NCBI RefSeq assembly: GCF_000377505.1
Contig: NZ_KB898188.1
Coordinates: 310,001 to 374,000, forward strand
Reading direction: 5' to 3'
Length of the DNA stretch: 64,000 nt
Origin: Paenibacillus massiliensis 2301065 = DSM 16942
Lineage (GTDB): Bacteria > Bacillota > Bacilli > Paenibacillales > Paenibacillaceae
Of this stretch, positions 9,245-16,579 are shown piece after piece. The translations under genes and the position numbers were made by a program. The stretch's first letter is position 1. Each line of letters opens with the position of its first letter. The notes beneath the pieces were generated by a model. The model saw only the letters and a program-made list of their open reading frames with translations, was not told where the DNA came from and searched no databases.

Positions 9245-10114
9245 TCAGGCGTCGCGATAGCGGCGAACGAAACGGATGGCAGCCTCAAGCTCGATATGCG
9301 GCTGCTGTCCTGCTTCCCGCTCAATCGTCAAATATCCGGCATATCCAATCGCCTGCAAGGCTGCAAAATAGGCTGCAAAATCAACCGTCCCCTCCCCCAG
9401 CGGAACCTCCCGGAAGCCAGCTCCTGTCTCAGCCATTGTCGCGATCTGATCATGACTTAACTCCCCATATACCTCATAAGGATCAACTTCCCTTAATCGA
9501 ATACCGTCCTTCACATGTGTATGAACAATATAATCTCTCAAGCTATATACGCCTTGGACGGGATCATCGCCCGTCACCATCACCATATTGGCCGGATCAA
9601 AATTCACCGCAATACCAGGTGTGTTCAATGAATCCAGGAACTGCTTCAATCGGTCGGCAGGCTCGGGTCCTGTCTCAATCGCAAAATATCCCCCAAGAGC
9701 CGAAGCTGCGCGTCCCAGCTCATTGCATGCCTCCTGAAGCACTTTATATTCATCATGATTCGTGTCTCTGGGAATAATGCCAATATGGGTCGTCACGATC
9801 CGGCAATCCAGGTCAAGCGCCAGCTCCATGACCCGCTTGGATTGCTCAATTCGGTGCGGATTGTCCGCAGCATGTCGGAAGCCCCAGCCCCCATAATCGG
9901 CGCATAGTGCAGAGATATCCAGGCCAAGCCCTGCAGCATATTGGCGCAGTTCCTTGCGCCGGTCCGTTGTCATCTGTACGGGGTCCATTTCCCCTTGGGT
10001 TGCCCAGATCTGAACTCCCTCCACTCCTAGCTTCCGGGCTTCAAGCAAATCCTGATACACCCCTAGACCGAAGCTGTCCGAGATGACTCCTATTTTGTTA
10101 GCAAATGCTGCCAT
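9245..10114 (-). CDS. TIM-barrel sugar phosphate isomerase/epimerase
   Basis: A second xylose-isomerase-like TIM-barrel protein, about 289 residues, convergent to the previous one with only 17 bases between the stop codons. Metal-binding segments visible: AIETGPE, AVNFDPANM, VHTHVKDG and TIEREAG. I use the ATG at 10112-10114, ten bases after GGGAG; a GTG three codons earlier touches that site. It resembles sugar or inositol epimerases of the IolE/IolI type. It is not closely similar to its neighbour at 8358, so they are not a recent duplication. Confidence 0.87.
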   Translation of the reverse strand: MAAFANKIGVISDSFGLGVYQDLLEARKLGVEGVQIWATQGEMDPVQMTTDRRKELRQYAAGLGLDISALCADYGGWGFRHAADNPHRIEQSKRVMELALDLDCRIVTTHIGIIPRDTNHDEYKVLQEACNELGRAASALGGYFAIETGPEPADRLKQFLDSLNTPGIAVNFDPANMVMVTGDDPVQGVYSLRDYIVHTHVKDGIRLREVDPYEVYGELSHDQIATMAETGAGFREVPLGEGTVDFAAYFAALQAIGYAGYLTIEREAGQQPHIELEAAIRFVRRYRDA

Positions 10115-10317
10115 TGTCCTCACGCTCCCTGTTCAGAATATGATTAGCCATATAGCCTTCATGTCAACAAGTGAATGTGAATCGCGATGGAACTATATTC
10201 TATTTTAACTTTTCGTTGTTCATTTTCCTACTCATGTCCGGCACAAAGCTCGCTTGCATCTGCAAAACGATGAGATCATTACATGTGATGTGATTACATG
10301 TGTACTGATAGCAAAAA

Positions 10318-10359
10318 ATGAAAAAAGGTGGTGCACCGTCATTATGACAGTACACCACC
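10318..10359 (-). terminator. Rho-independent terminator downstream of the OppD-type gene
   Basis: Minus strand: GGTGGTGTACTGTCAT pairs almost perfectly with the following ATGACGGTGCACCACC and runs into TTTTTT. It lies about 135 bases beyond the ATPase stop codon. The remainder of the 380-base gap (10115-10494) shows nothing else I can support. Confidence 0.85.
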
Positions 10360-10494
10360 CGAGACGCAGCAACCTTATGAACTTATAGGCCGCTGTTGCT
10401 ATACAATTATTTCAACAAAATGCATTCTGTAGATACAATGCCGTCAGGAGCTACTATCCCCACCAGTCTGACCTTGCATCATGATCCGTTTGCC

Positions 10495-11562
10495 TTACAG
10501 CTCGTAGGCATCTACCATGACAGGCTCAGCATAGTTCTGCTCCAGATCGCGACGCTTAGTCTTCACGACTTCTGGCGGCTCTACCGCTGGAGACATCGGA
10601 TGAAGCAGCCAGGACTTCACGTAATGTGTATCCGATACCTTGAACAACGGTGGCTCCTTCTCAAAGTCAATATTCATAGCATAGGAGCTTCTCAGCGCAA
10701 ATGCATCACCTTTAGGAGGATGTAACAAGTCTGGTGGCGTACCTGGAATCGCAGTCAGCTTGGTGCCTCTGCTGTCTAGGTGCGGCATGGATGCAAGCAA
10801 TCCCCATGTATATGGATGACGCGGATCGTAGAAAATCTCCTGTACTGTTCCGGTCTCCACAATCTGACCAGCGTACATAACAGCTACGCGGTCTGCCATT
10901 TTCGCTACGACGCCAAGATCATGGGTAATGAAAATAATGGCTGTCCCAATCTTCTTCTGCAGATCCTTCATCAGTTCCAGAATCTGAGCTTGGATTGTAA
11001 CGTCAAGAGCCGTTGTTGGCTCGTCCGCAATCAGCAGCTTAGGGTCAGCAGCCAGTGCCATTGCAATAACGACGCGCTGACGCATACCGCCACTGAATTC
11101 ATGCGGATATTGATTGAAGCGCTGCTCCGGCAATGGAATACCTACCAGATCCAGCAACTCAATTGCCCGCTTGCGCGCTGCTTCTTTATTCATTTTTTTG
11201 TGCTTGAACAGCACTTCTGTGATCTGCTTACCTACCTTGATTGTCGGGTTCAGAGAGGTCATCGGATCCTGGAAGATCATGCCGATCTCATTACCACGAA
11301 TGCTCTGCATCTGCTTGTCATTCTTCTTAATGATTTCCTGACCGTCAAACATAATCTGTCCACGCTTGTACATTCCTTGTGGCTCAGGGATTAGCTTCAT
11401 GATGGCCTGTGAGGTAACGCTCTTGCCTGAACCGGATTCACCTACGATGGCAAGTGTCTCCCCTTTGTTCACGTAAAAGCTGACTCCGCGGATCGCCTGC
11501 AGCTCGCCGCCACGAGTCTTAAATGAGATAGCTAAATCCTTAACTTCCAAAAGACGACTCAT
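10495..11562 (-). CDS. Oligopeptide/dipeptide ABC transporter ATPase, OppD/DppD type (orphan)
   Basis: 355-residue ATPase with Walker A GESGSGKS (about residue 40), signature SGGMRQR, Walker B LLIADEPTTALD, the switch His in FITHDLG, and the C-terminal OppD/DppD extension (GTPPDLLHPPKGD). In the usual operon it sits with two permeases, a second ATPase and a binding protein; here none of them is adjacent. Upstream are only 730 bases without a gene, including two 71-bp repeats; downstream is a terminator. The ribosome site (GAGTGAT) is weak, as if the gene had lost its original leader. It may serve a transporter encoded elsewhere. Confidence 0.92.
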   Translation of the reverse strand: MSRLLEVKDLAISFKTRGGELQAIRGVSFYVNKGETLAIVGESGSGKSVTSQAIMKLIPEPQGMYKRGQIMFDGQEIIKKNDKQMQSIRGNEIGMIFQDPMTSLNPTIKVGKQITEVLFKHKKMNKEAARKRAIELLDLVGIPLPEQRFNQYPHEFSGGMRQRVVIAMALAADPKLLIADEPTTALDVTIQAQILELMKDLQKKIGTAIIFITHDLGVVAKMADRVAVMYAGQIVETGTVQEIFYDPRHPYTWGLLASMPHLDSRGTKLTAIPGTPPDLLHPPKGDAFALRSSYAMNIDFEKEPPLFKVSDTHYVKSWLLHPMSPAVEPPEVVKTKRRDLEQNYAEPVMVDAYEL

Positions 11563-11592
11563 ATGTTATATCACTCACATTCATTATTTAAT

Positions 11593-11663
11593 AAGAAAAA
11601 CATCAATCGACGTACTTGCGTAAGAAGATAGACCGCCTTAAGCAGTTGTTTTTCTTGCGATTA
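11593..11663. repeat. 71-bp direct repeat, copy 1
   Basis: Begins AAGAAAAACATCAATCGACG and ends TTTTTCTTGCGATTA. It is nearly identical to copy 2 at 11708-11778, the differences being confined to the segment before the T-rich arm. The ends form an inverted repeat (AAGAAAAACATC with GTTGTTTTTCTT, one mismatch), so each copy can fold into a long hairpin. Confidence 0.85.
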
Positions 11664-11707
11664 TACAAATGACCAGCTCTGCTAAAGCTGTTAGGTTGTA
11701 TAATCTA

Positions 11708-11778
11708 AAGAAAAACATCAATCGACGTACTTGCGTAAGAAGATAGACCGCCATAAGCGGATGTTTTTCTTGCGATTA
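11708..11778. repeat. 71-bp direct repeat, copy 2
   Basis: Second copy of the element at 11593-11663, 115 bp further on. Its terminal arms AAGAAAAACATC / GATGTTTTTCTT are perfectly complementary and an inner CCGC-CATAA-GCGG hairpin is also present. No protein is encoded. Confidence 0.85.
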
Positions 11779-12294
11779 CAAGATGACTCAGCTCCACTGA
11801 TGCTTGTGCATGTTACCCACAGTTATATAGACACAACTTGCACAATTATTTAATTTATTCTACCCACTCTCCGACCTGACGTCAAGAATTAAACAGTGGA
11901 TAAAAAATAATAAAAACAACGGATTGACACTCGCACAACTGCAAATAAACCAAATATTAGGTGATGATACCTATCTGATACATTGCACGATCTCTTACAT
12001 TCTATACAATAATCCCTATGAACGTCAAAACAATCTTTGACATGTAACATATTCACGTCATGTTTATTAACACTTAAAAACACATTCAGAAATAACAGCT
12101 CCATCATGTGCTCACCAACCAAATAATGACTAAATCCGGTTAAATGGAGACACAAGGTTTTCGTTTTTCAAAAAAATCGTTAAAATAGGATAGTACATCA
12201 AAGAATACAATGATGGTTTAGAAAGAGATTGTGAATCAGACTTCACGCTTTCGCTTGTACAATTTTCGGATCTGAAGAGAGGTAATGAATACAC
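11779..12294. other. AT-rich non-coding gap upstream of fabV
   Basis: About 515 AT-rich bases between the 71-bp repeats and fabV. Short open frames on the minus strand here have no ribosome sites and no recognisable protein. The fabV promoter must lie at its right end, but I cannot place a convincing -35/-10 pair, and I see no FapR-type operator. Confidence 0.5.
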
Positions 12295-13491
12295 ATGATT
12301 ATTAAACCAAGAACCAGAGGTTTTATCTGCACAACGGCTCATCCAGTCGGATGTGCTCAGCAAGTACGCGAGCAGGTACAATATGTACAATCCCAGCCAG
12401 CCATTAGCGGACCGAAAAATGTATTGGTCATCGGAGCTTCTGCAGGCTATGGACTGTCCTCACGCATTGTAGCGGCCTTCGGGGCTAATGCAAATACAAT
12501 TGGCGTCTATCGTGAAAGCTCCGCAGGCAAGGGGCGTACAGCGTCTGCTGGCTGGTACAATTCGGCTGCCTTTGAAGAGGCAGCTCAGGAAGCTGGCCTC
12601 AAATCCTACAGTATTACAGGAGATGCCTTCTCAGCTGAGCTGAAGGCTGAAACGATTGAACTAATTCGTCGTGAGCTGGGCCAGGTTGATCTGGTGGTAT
12701 ACAGTGTAGCTACAGCTCGCCGTACCCATCCAGCTACAGGCGAGACCAAGACTTCCGTACTGAAGACACTCAATGGGACCTACACGAACAAAACGGTTAA
12801 TTTCCATACCGGAGAAGTAAGCCAGGTTACTTTGGAGCCCGCTTCGGAGCAAGAGGTTGAGGATACTGTATTTGTCATGGGCGGTGAGGATTGGCAGGAC
12901 TGGGTTAACCGCTTGCTCGAAGCTGGAGTGCTCGCAGACAACGCCACTACCATTGCCTATTCATACATTGGTTCGGAGATTACGAAGCCGATTTACCGCG
13001 ACGGAACTATCGGCAGAGCCAAGGACCATCTGGAAGCTACAGCTCTTACAATGACCAACAAGCTCTCTTCTATTGGTGGACGCGCCTATGTTGCTGTCTG
13101 TAAGGCACTGGTTACTCAATCCAGCTCGGCGATTCCAGTCGTTCCTCTCTACATCTCCGCACTATATCGTGTAATGAAGGAGAAGGGGATTCATGAGGGC
13201 TGTATCGAGCAAATGTATCGTCTATTCGCAGATCGCCTGTATGCTGCAGACGGAACTCCGGTAGATGAGAAGGGACGCATCCGAATTGATGAATTGGAGC
13301 TGCGCGCCGATGTCCAGGAAGAGGTAGCACAGCTCTGGGCCACAGTGGATACAGACAACATCTATGACAAGACTGATCTGGAAGGCTATCGCCGTGAATT
13401 TTTCCGACTGTTCGGCTTCGAGATCGATGGTGTAGATTATGAGGCCGAGGTTGATCCTGAAGTAACCGTTGCAAATGTTATCAATAAATAA
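12295..13491 (+). CDS. fabV: Trans-2-enoyl-ACP/CoA reductase FabV
   Basis: NADH-dependent enoyl reductase that completes each round of fatty acid elongation; FabV enzymes are typically insensitive to triclosan. The 398-residue length, N-terminal IIKPRTRGFIC..AHP block, Rossmann motif GASAGYGLSSR (about residues 43-53) and the family's widely spaced catalytic motif Tyr-x8-Lys (YSYIGSEITK, about 222-231) are all present. GAGAGGT precedes the ATG. It is monocistronic with a strong terminator at 13571-13612. It lies only a few kb from the biosynthetic cluster; whether it serves primary lipid synthesis or supplies an enoyl reductase for the cluster is open. Confidence 0.94.
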   Translation: MIIKPRTRGFICTTAHPVGCAQQVREQVQYVQSQPAISGPKNVLVIGASAGYGLSSRIVAAFGANANTIGVYRESSAGKGRTASAGWYNSAAFEEAAQEAGLKSYSITGDAFSAELKAETIELIRRELGQVDLVVYSVATARRTHPATGETKTSVLKTLNGTYTNKTVNFHTGEVSQVTLEPASEQEVEDTVFVMGGEDWQDWVNRLLEAGVLADNATTIAYSYIGSEITKPIYRDGTIGRAKDHLEATALTMTNKLSSIGGRAYVAVCKALVTQSSSAIPVVPLYISALYRVMKEKGIHEGCIEQMYRLFADRLYAADGTPVDEKGRIRIDELELRADVQEEVAQLWATVDTDNIYDKTDLEGYRREFFRLFGFEIDGVDYEAEVDPEVTVANVINK

Positions 13492-13570
13492 AAATATATC
13501 ATGAATATCCGATGATGCTAGGTTCATGCAGGCTCTTGGCCATGCCAGCTGGCATTATCATGATTACAAC

Positions 13571-13612
13571 AAAAGGATGCCCCGCTTGTACGACTTCGGG
13601 GCATCCTTTTTG
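13571..13612. terminator. Bidirectional terminator between fabV and the GyrI-like gene
   Basis: AAAAGGATGCCCCG and CGGGGCATCCTTTTT form a 14-bp perfect stem around a 12-base loop, with A-rich and T-rich flanks, between two convergent genes. Confidence 0.9.
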
Positions 13613-13642
13613 GTCTTGCAGTTAGCAAGGTACCAACAACGA

Positions 13643-14161
13643 TCAAGCGGGCTCAACAGCAATGCAGATATCATAGTCAAAGCTATCTATTTCCTCAGGT
13701 GCAATGTCGAAAGGATTTACAGGCTGCAAGCGATTGGCCTCAATCCAGTATACTCCCTCTTCCGATATAGCCTTATAGCCACTGCCGTCAATCCAGGCGA
13801 ATAAATCCTGATAGATCGTGTTCAGGCGCTCACGATCTCCCTCGAACCGAAGGATTACATACTCACGGGTGGGTACCTCCAGAAGCTCTACAGCATCCGG
13901 GAGGGAAGTATCATGAGACACCTTGACACCGACCTTAATTTTCATCGTACCGTCACCCTCATCCGTGTTCCACTGCGGAGAAAATACATATCCGATCTCA
14001 GCATCGAGGCGCAGGGGGTGTTCGTCAGGTAGCATGGCCTCAATACGCTTCCACTGTCTACGAACCTCATGTCCCAGCTTGGCGAAGGGGGCCTCCACGG
14101 TCAGTACAGCCGCCTTGAAGCCCCCCAGCTTCTTGATCTCTACATCTTCGCTTGTGATCAA
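13643..14161 (-). CDS. GyrI-like / AraC effector-binding domain protein
   Basis: 172-residue soluble protein matching the stand-alone GyrI-like small-molecule-binding fold (also the C-terminal sensor of MerR/AraC activators). Typical features are the early VEIKKLGGFKAAVL strand, a central WNTDEGDG turn, VELLEVPTREYVILRFEG, and the final FDYDICIAVEPA. TTG start with AGGAGGAG upstream. It is followed by a VOC-family gene on the same strand. Such proteins bind or hydrolyse hydrophobic compounds; the ligand here is unknown. Confidence 0.75.
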   Translation of the reverse strand: MITSEDVEIKKLGGFKAAVLTVEAPFAKLGHEVRRQWKRIEAMLPDEHPLRLDAEIGYVFSPQWNTDEGDGTMKIKVGVKVSHDTSLPDAVELLEVPTREYVILRFEGDRERLNTIYQDLFAWIDGSGYKAISEEGVYWIEANRLQPVNPFDIAPEEIDSFDYDICIAVEPA

Positions 14162-14193
14162 ATGAATCTCCTCCTATCCAAATGTCTTGTGCA

Positions 14194-14574
14194 TTACTCC
14201 GGAAATGAAATCAACTGTGCCCAATTGCCGTCCAGATCCCAAAAATCAAAGAACTGCATGCCAGCCTCATCGTGCACCTCGGTTACCTTCACTTGCTTCT
14301 CCTGGAAAAACCGATGGGCTTCCTCTACATCCGACGTGAACAAATTGAATGCAGCGTGCTTGCACTGCGGGATTGTCTCTGACCGGAACAAAGTAAGAGC
14401 TGTCGCTTGCGGACCAGCTCCCTTGAATCGAAAGCCGATATAGTTGGTATCTGGTGTCACGTAGACCCGATCCAAATCCAGCAATTGTTCATACCATTCA
14501 GCTGATCGCTTGAGGTCCGTCACCGGGATGAAGATGGTATCAATTCTCGTTACTAGTGCTCTACGTTCTGCCAC
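14194..14574 (-). CDS. VOC-family (glyoxalase/bleomycin-resistance fold) protein
   Basis: A single vicinal-oxygen-chelate unit: the opening strand IDTIFIPVTDLKRSAEWYEQ, then FRFKG, a second beta-alpha-beta module, and the end FWDLDGNWAQLI, which is typical of the fold. I place the start at the GTG 14572-14574, since GAGAGGTGAG lies just upstream; the frame continues 31 codons further without a ribosome site. Function unknown; family members include metal-dependent lyases, dioxygenases and drug-binding proteins. It follows the ECF sigma gene on the same strand. Confidence 0.8.
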   Translation of the reverse strand: MAERRALVTRIDTIFIPVTDLKRSAEWYEQLLDLDRVYVTPDTNYIGFRFKGAGPQATALTLFRSETIPQCKHAAFNLFTSDVEEAHRFFQEKQVKVTEVHDEAGMQFFDFWDLDGNWAQLISFPE

Positions 14575-14696
14575 GCCAAAGCTCACCTCTCTTTCGACGA
14601 AAATACTCGGCTCCTGCCGATTATGCCCCGTTAAATACGGGTGCGATGAATTAACGTAGGTATACACGAAAAATATACACCTGTTTTATATTTTTT

Positions 14697-15407
14697 TTAT
14701 CTGGATGAGACCATACATACATTCCCGTCAGGGTCCTCGAAGGCGAATGATAGTCGATAAGCCCCCACCCGCATCTGTCTGAGGAAGCTGTCCTGCGAGG
14801 ATATCTGTAAAAATGCATTAACAATTTGCTGTGCATCTCGCCGTCGGAAGCCTTCAACAATAGTTTGGAAAGCATCCCGCTCCAACAGCGTAGCCTTCGA
14901 TATGGGCGCAACATCCAGATTTCCGTGACACGAGCGGGCTTGCAACATCTGAATTTTATGTCTGGCGCGGCTGCGGGTAATGTGCACTGCCCCTTCGGTA
15001 CCTCCGATTAGTCCAGCAGTCTCCTTTGCCGTGAAATGAAATACATCCATGAGGAGCAGCACCACCAGATAACGGGGAGACAAGCGACTGGCAAGCAACT
15101 CCAACGTCTCCAGCAGTTCCATGCCATCAGCCATCTGTGCTCCCTGAAGCTGATGCTCAGGCAACATGTGCAGTGATACCTCCTTCAGCTTGCGCTTGCG
15201 GCACATATCAATCCATACACTTTTGGTAATCCGGTAAATGAAGGCTTTCGTAACAGCTCTGCTGCTGTCCTGCTTGAGTGCCCGCAAGAGGCGGAGTGCC
15301 GTCTCCTGATACACATCCTCGGCGTCGCCACTCCCTCCAGTAACAGAGAGGCTATACCTTCGGATATGCTCATGGTAGGTTGCCATCCATTCTTCCGTCC
15401 GACTCAT
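14697..15407 (-). CDS. ECF-type RNA polymerase sigma factor with C-terminal extension
   Basis: 236 residues. Region 2 (about 10-75, GDAEDVYQETALRLL and AFIYRITKSVWIDMCR) and region 4 (about 105-155, FHFTAKETAGLIGGTEGAVHITRSRARHKI) are clear. About 75 residues follow region 4 and look like a small sensory domain, as in ECF41-like or SnoaL-tailed sigma factors that are regulated without a separate anti-sigma. No anti-sigma gene is adjacent. The ATG at 15405-15407 has GGAGGGGG six bases upstream. Confidence 0.82.
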   Translation of the reverse strand: MSRTEEWMATYHEHIRRYSLSVTGGSGDAEDVYQETALRLLRALKQDSSRAVTKAFIYRITKSVWIDMCRKRKLKEVSLHMLPEHQLQGAQMADGMELLETLELLASRLSPRYLVVLLLMDVFHFTAKETAGLIGGTEGAVHITRSRARHKIQMLQARSCHGNLDVAPISKATLLERDAFQTIVEGFRRRDAQQIVNAFLQISSQDSFLRQMRVGAYRLSFAFEDPDGNVCMVSSR

Positions 15408-15525
15408 GCTCTGCCCCCTCCGATCCATCCTATGACTGGGTTCGAATTTTTCCTTCTAATGATCATTTACCATAGTTTTCCTCCACTTACAAGTATGTAT
15501 ATACATTCACAAAGTCTATGTAGCT

Positions 15526-15559
15526 AAAAAGGCAAGGACTCCCATACGGAGCCCCTGCC
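15526..15559 (-). terminator. Strong terminator at the left end of the biosynthetic cluster
   Basis: Minus strand: a 12-bp stem GGCAGGGGCTCC / GGAGTCCTTGCC (with G-U pairs), loop GTATG, then TTTTT. It follows the last gene of the minus-strand operon by 25 bases and marks the natural left boundary of the cluster. Confidence 0.88.
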
Positions 15560-15583
15560 TAAGTCGAATCTTCCTTCGCCAGA

Positions 15584-16579
15584 TTACTGGCCTACAGATA
15601 ACGCCTCAAACAATACCTTCATGCCCTGATACGCTTCCTGTCCGCTAACAGCAGGCTTTCTACCCTCCAGAATACTGTGAATAAAGTCGTCTACCATGCC
15701 CGACTCCATACCCCCGTCCTTCCGGAGAGGGAGCGCGACCGTCTCTGTTACGACACTGCCGTCCATATCCGATATCGTAATCGAATCCATTGTCTCCCCG
15801 AACAACAACGTGCCTTTCGTTCCATAAAAAACAGTCCTGTGCTCCTGTAGCGGATTGTTCCAGCTAACCTGCACGGTGCCCAGCACTCCTGCCGCAGTCT
15901 GTAGCACCAATGCCGCACTGTCATTCACTCCTGATATGCCCCTTACGCTTGAGGTCAAGGCATGCACCTTTGTAATCTCATCTGCCAGCATCCAGCGCAG
16001 CATATCCAGGCGATGAATGCCGAGATCCCCGAGCACACCAAGTCCTGTCTCACTGCCATTCAGGAACCAGCTCTCACTGCCATCTACGCTCCACAGCTCT
16101 GGCCCGCCATGCTGAAATTGAGTCATCACTTGTGTGACCTTGCCGATCCGGCCGCTATCCAGCCAATCCTTGGCTCTTCGAAATACCGGGTGCAGCCTCT
16201 GATTATGTCCGATCGCCAGCACCTTGCCTGCACGTTCGGCCTCCTCAATCATGAGCTGGCACTGCTCCAGACTTACAGCCATCGGCTTCTCCACGAACAC
16301 ATGCAGTCCCCTGCGCAATGCATGCACCGCATCTGCTGCATGCAGCCAATTCGGGGTGCAGATGATAACCGCGTCCAAGGCAGCAGACCGAAGCATCTCC
16401 TCAGCAGTATCATAGACACCTGTCACACCATATCGCTCAGCAAGCTCCGCAGCCCTTGCTTTGCGCGTATCACACAATGCCGTGAGGACAGCCCGTGGGT
16501 GGGCGAGCAGCTCAGGAATATGCCGGGTAACAGCAATTCTGCCACACCCGATGATCCCAATGCGTAATTGCTCACTCAT
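15584..16579 (-). CDS. Gfo/Idh/MocA-family oxidoreductase (last gene of the Unb operon)
   Basis: NAD(P)-dependent dehydrogenase of 331 residues with GIIGCGRIAVTRH at the N-terminus, the EKPMA motif with the family lysine (about 94), and DLGIHRLDMLRWM carrying the active-site residues. The start is the ATG 16577-16579, which overlaps the stop of the UnbV-like gene by four bases (ATGA) and follows GGAGAGGAG. Its place in the operon suggests a sugar dehydrogenase or imine/ketone reductase acting on the pathway's sugar or amino moiety. That role is inference. Confidence 0.87.
   Translation of the reverse strand: MSEQLRIGIIGCGRIAVTRHIPELLAHPRAVLTALCDTRKARAAELAERYGVTGVYDTAEEMLRSAALDAVIICTPNWLHAADAVHALRRGLHVFVEKPMAVSLEQCQLMIEEAERAGKVLAIGHNQRLHPVFRRAKDWLDSGRIGKVTQVMTQFQHGGPELWSVDGSESWFLNGSETGLGVLGDLGIHRLDMLRWMLADEITKVHALTSSVRGISGVNDSAALVLQTAAGVLGTVQVSWNNPLQEHRTVFYGTKGTLLFGETMDSITISDMDGSVVTETVALPLRKDGGMESGMVDDFIHSILEGRKPAVSGQEAYQGMKVLFEALSVGQ

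Noticed and set aside
11889..12390. Short minus-strand open frames in the AT-rich gap before fabV
   Set aside because: No ribosome sites, odd composition, and one overlaps the start of fabV on the opposite strand.
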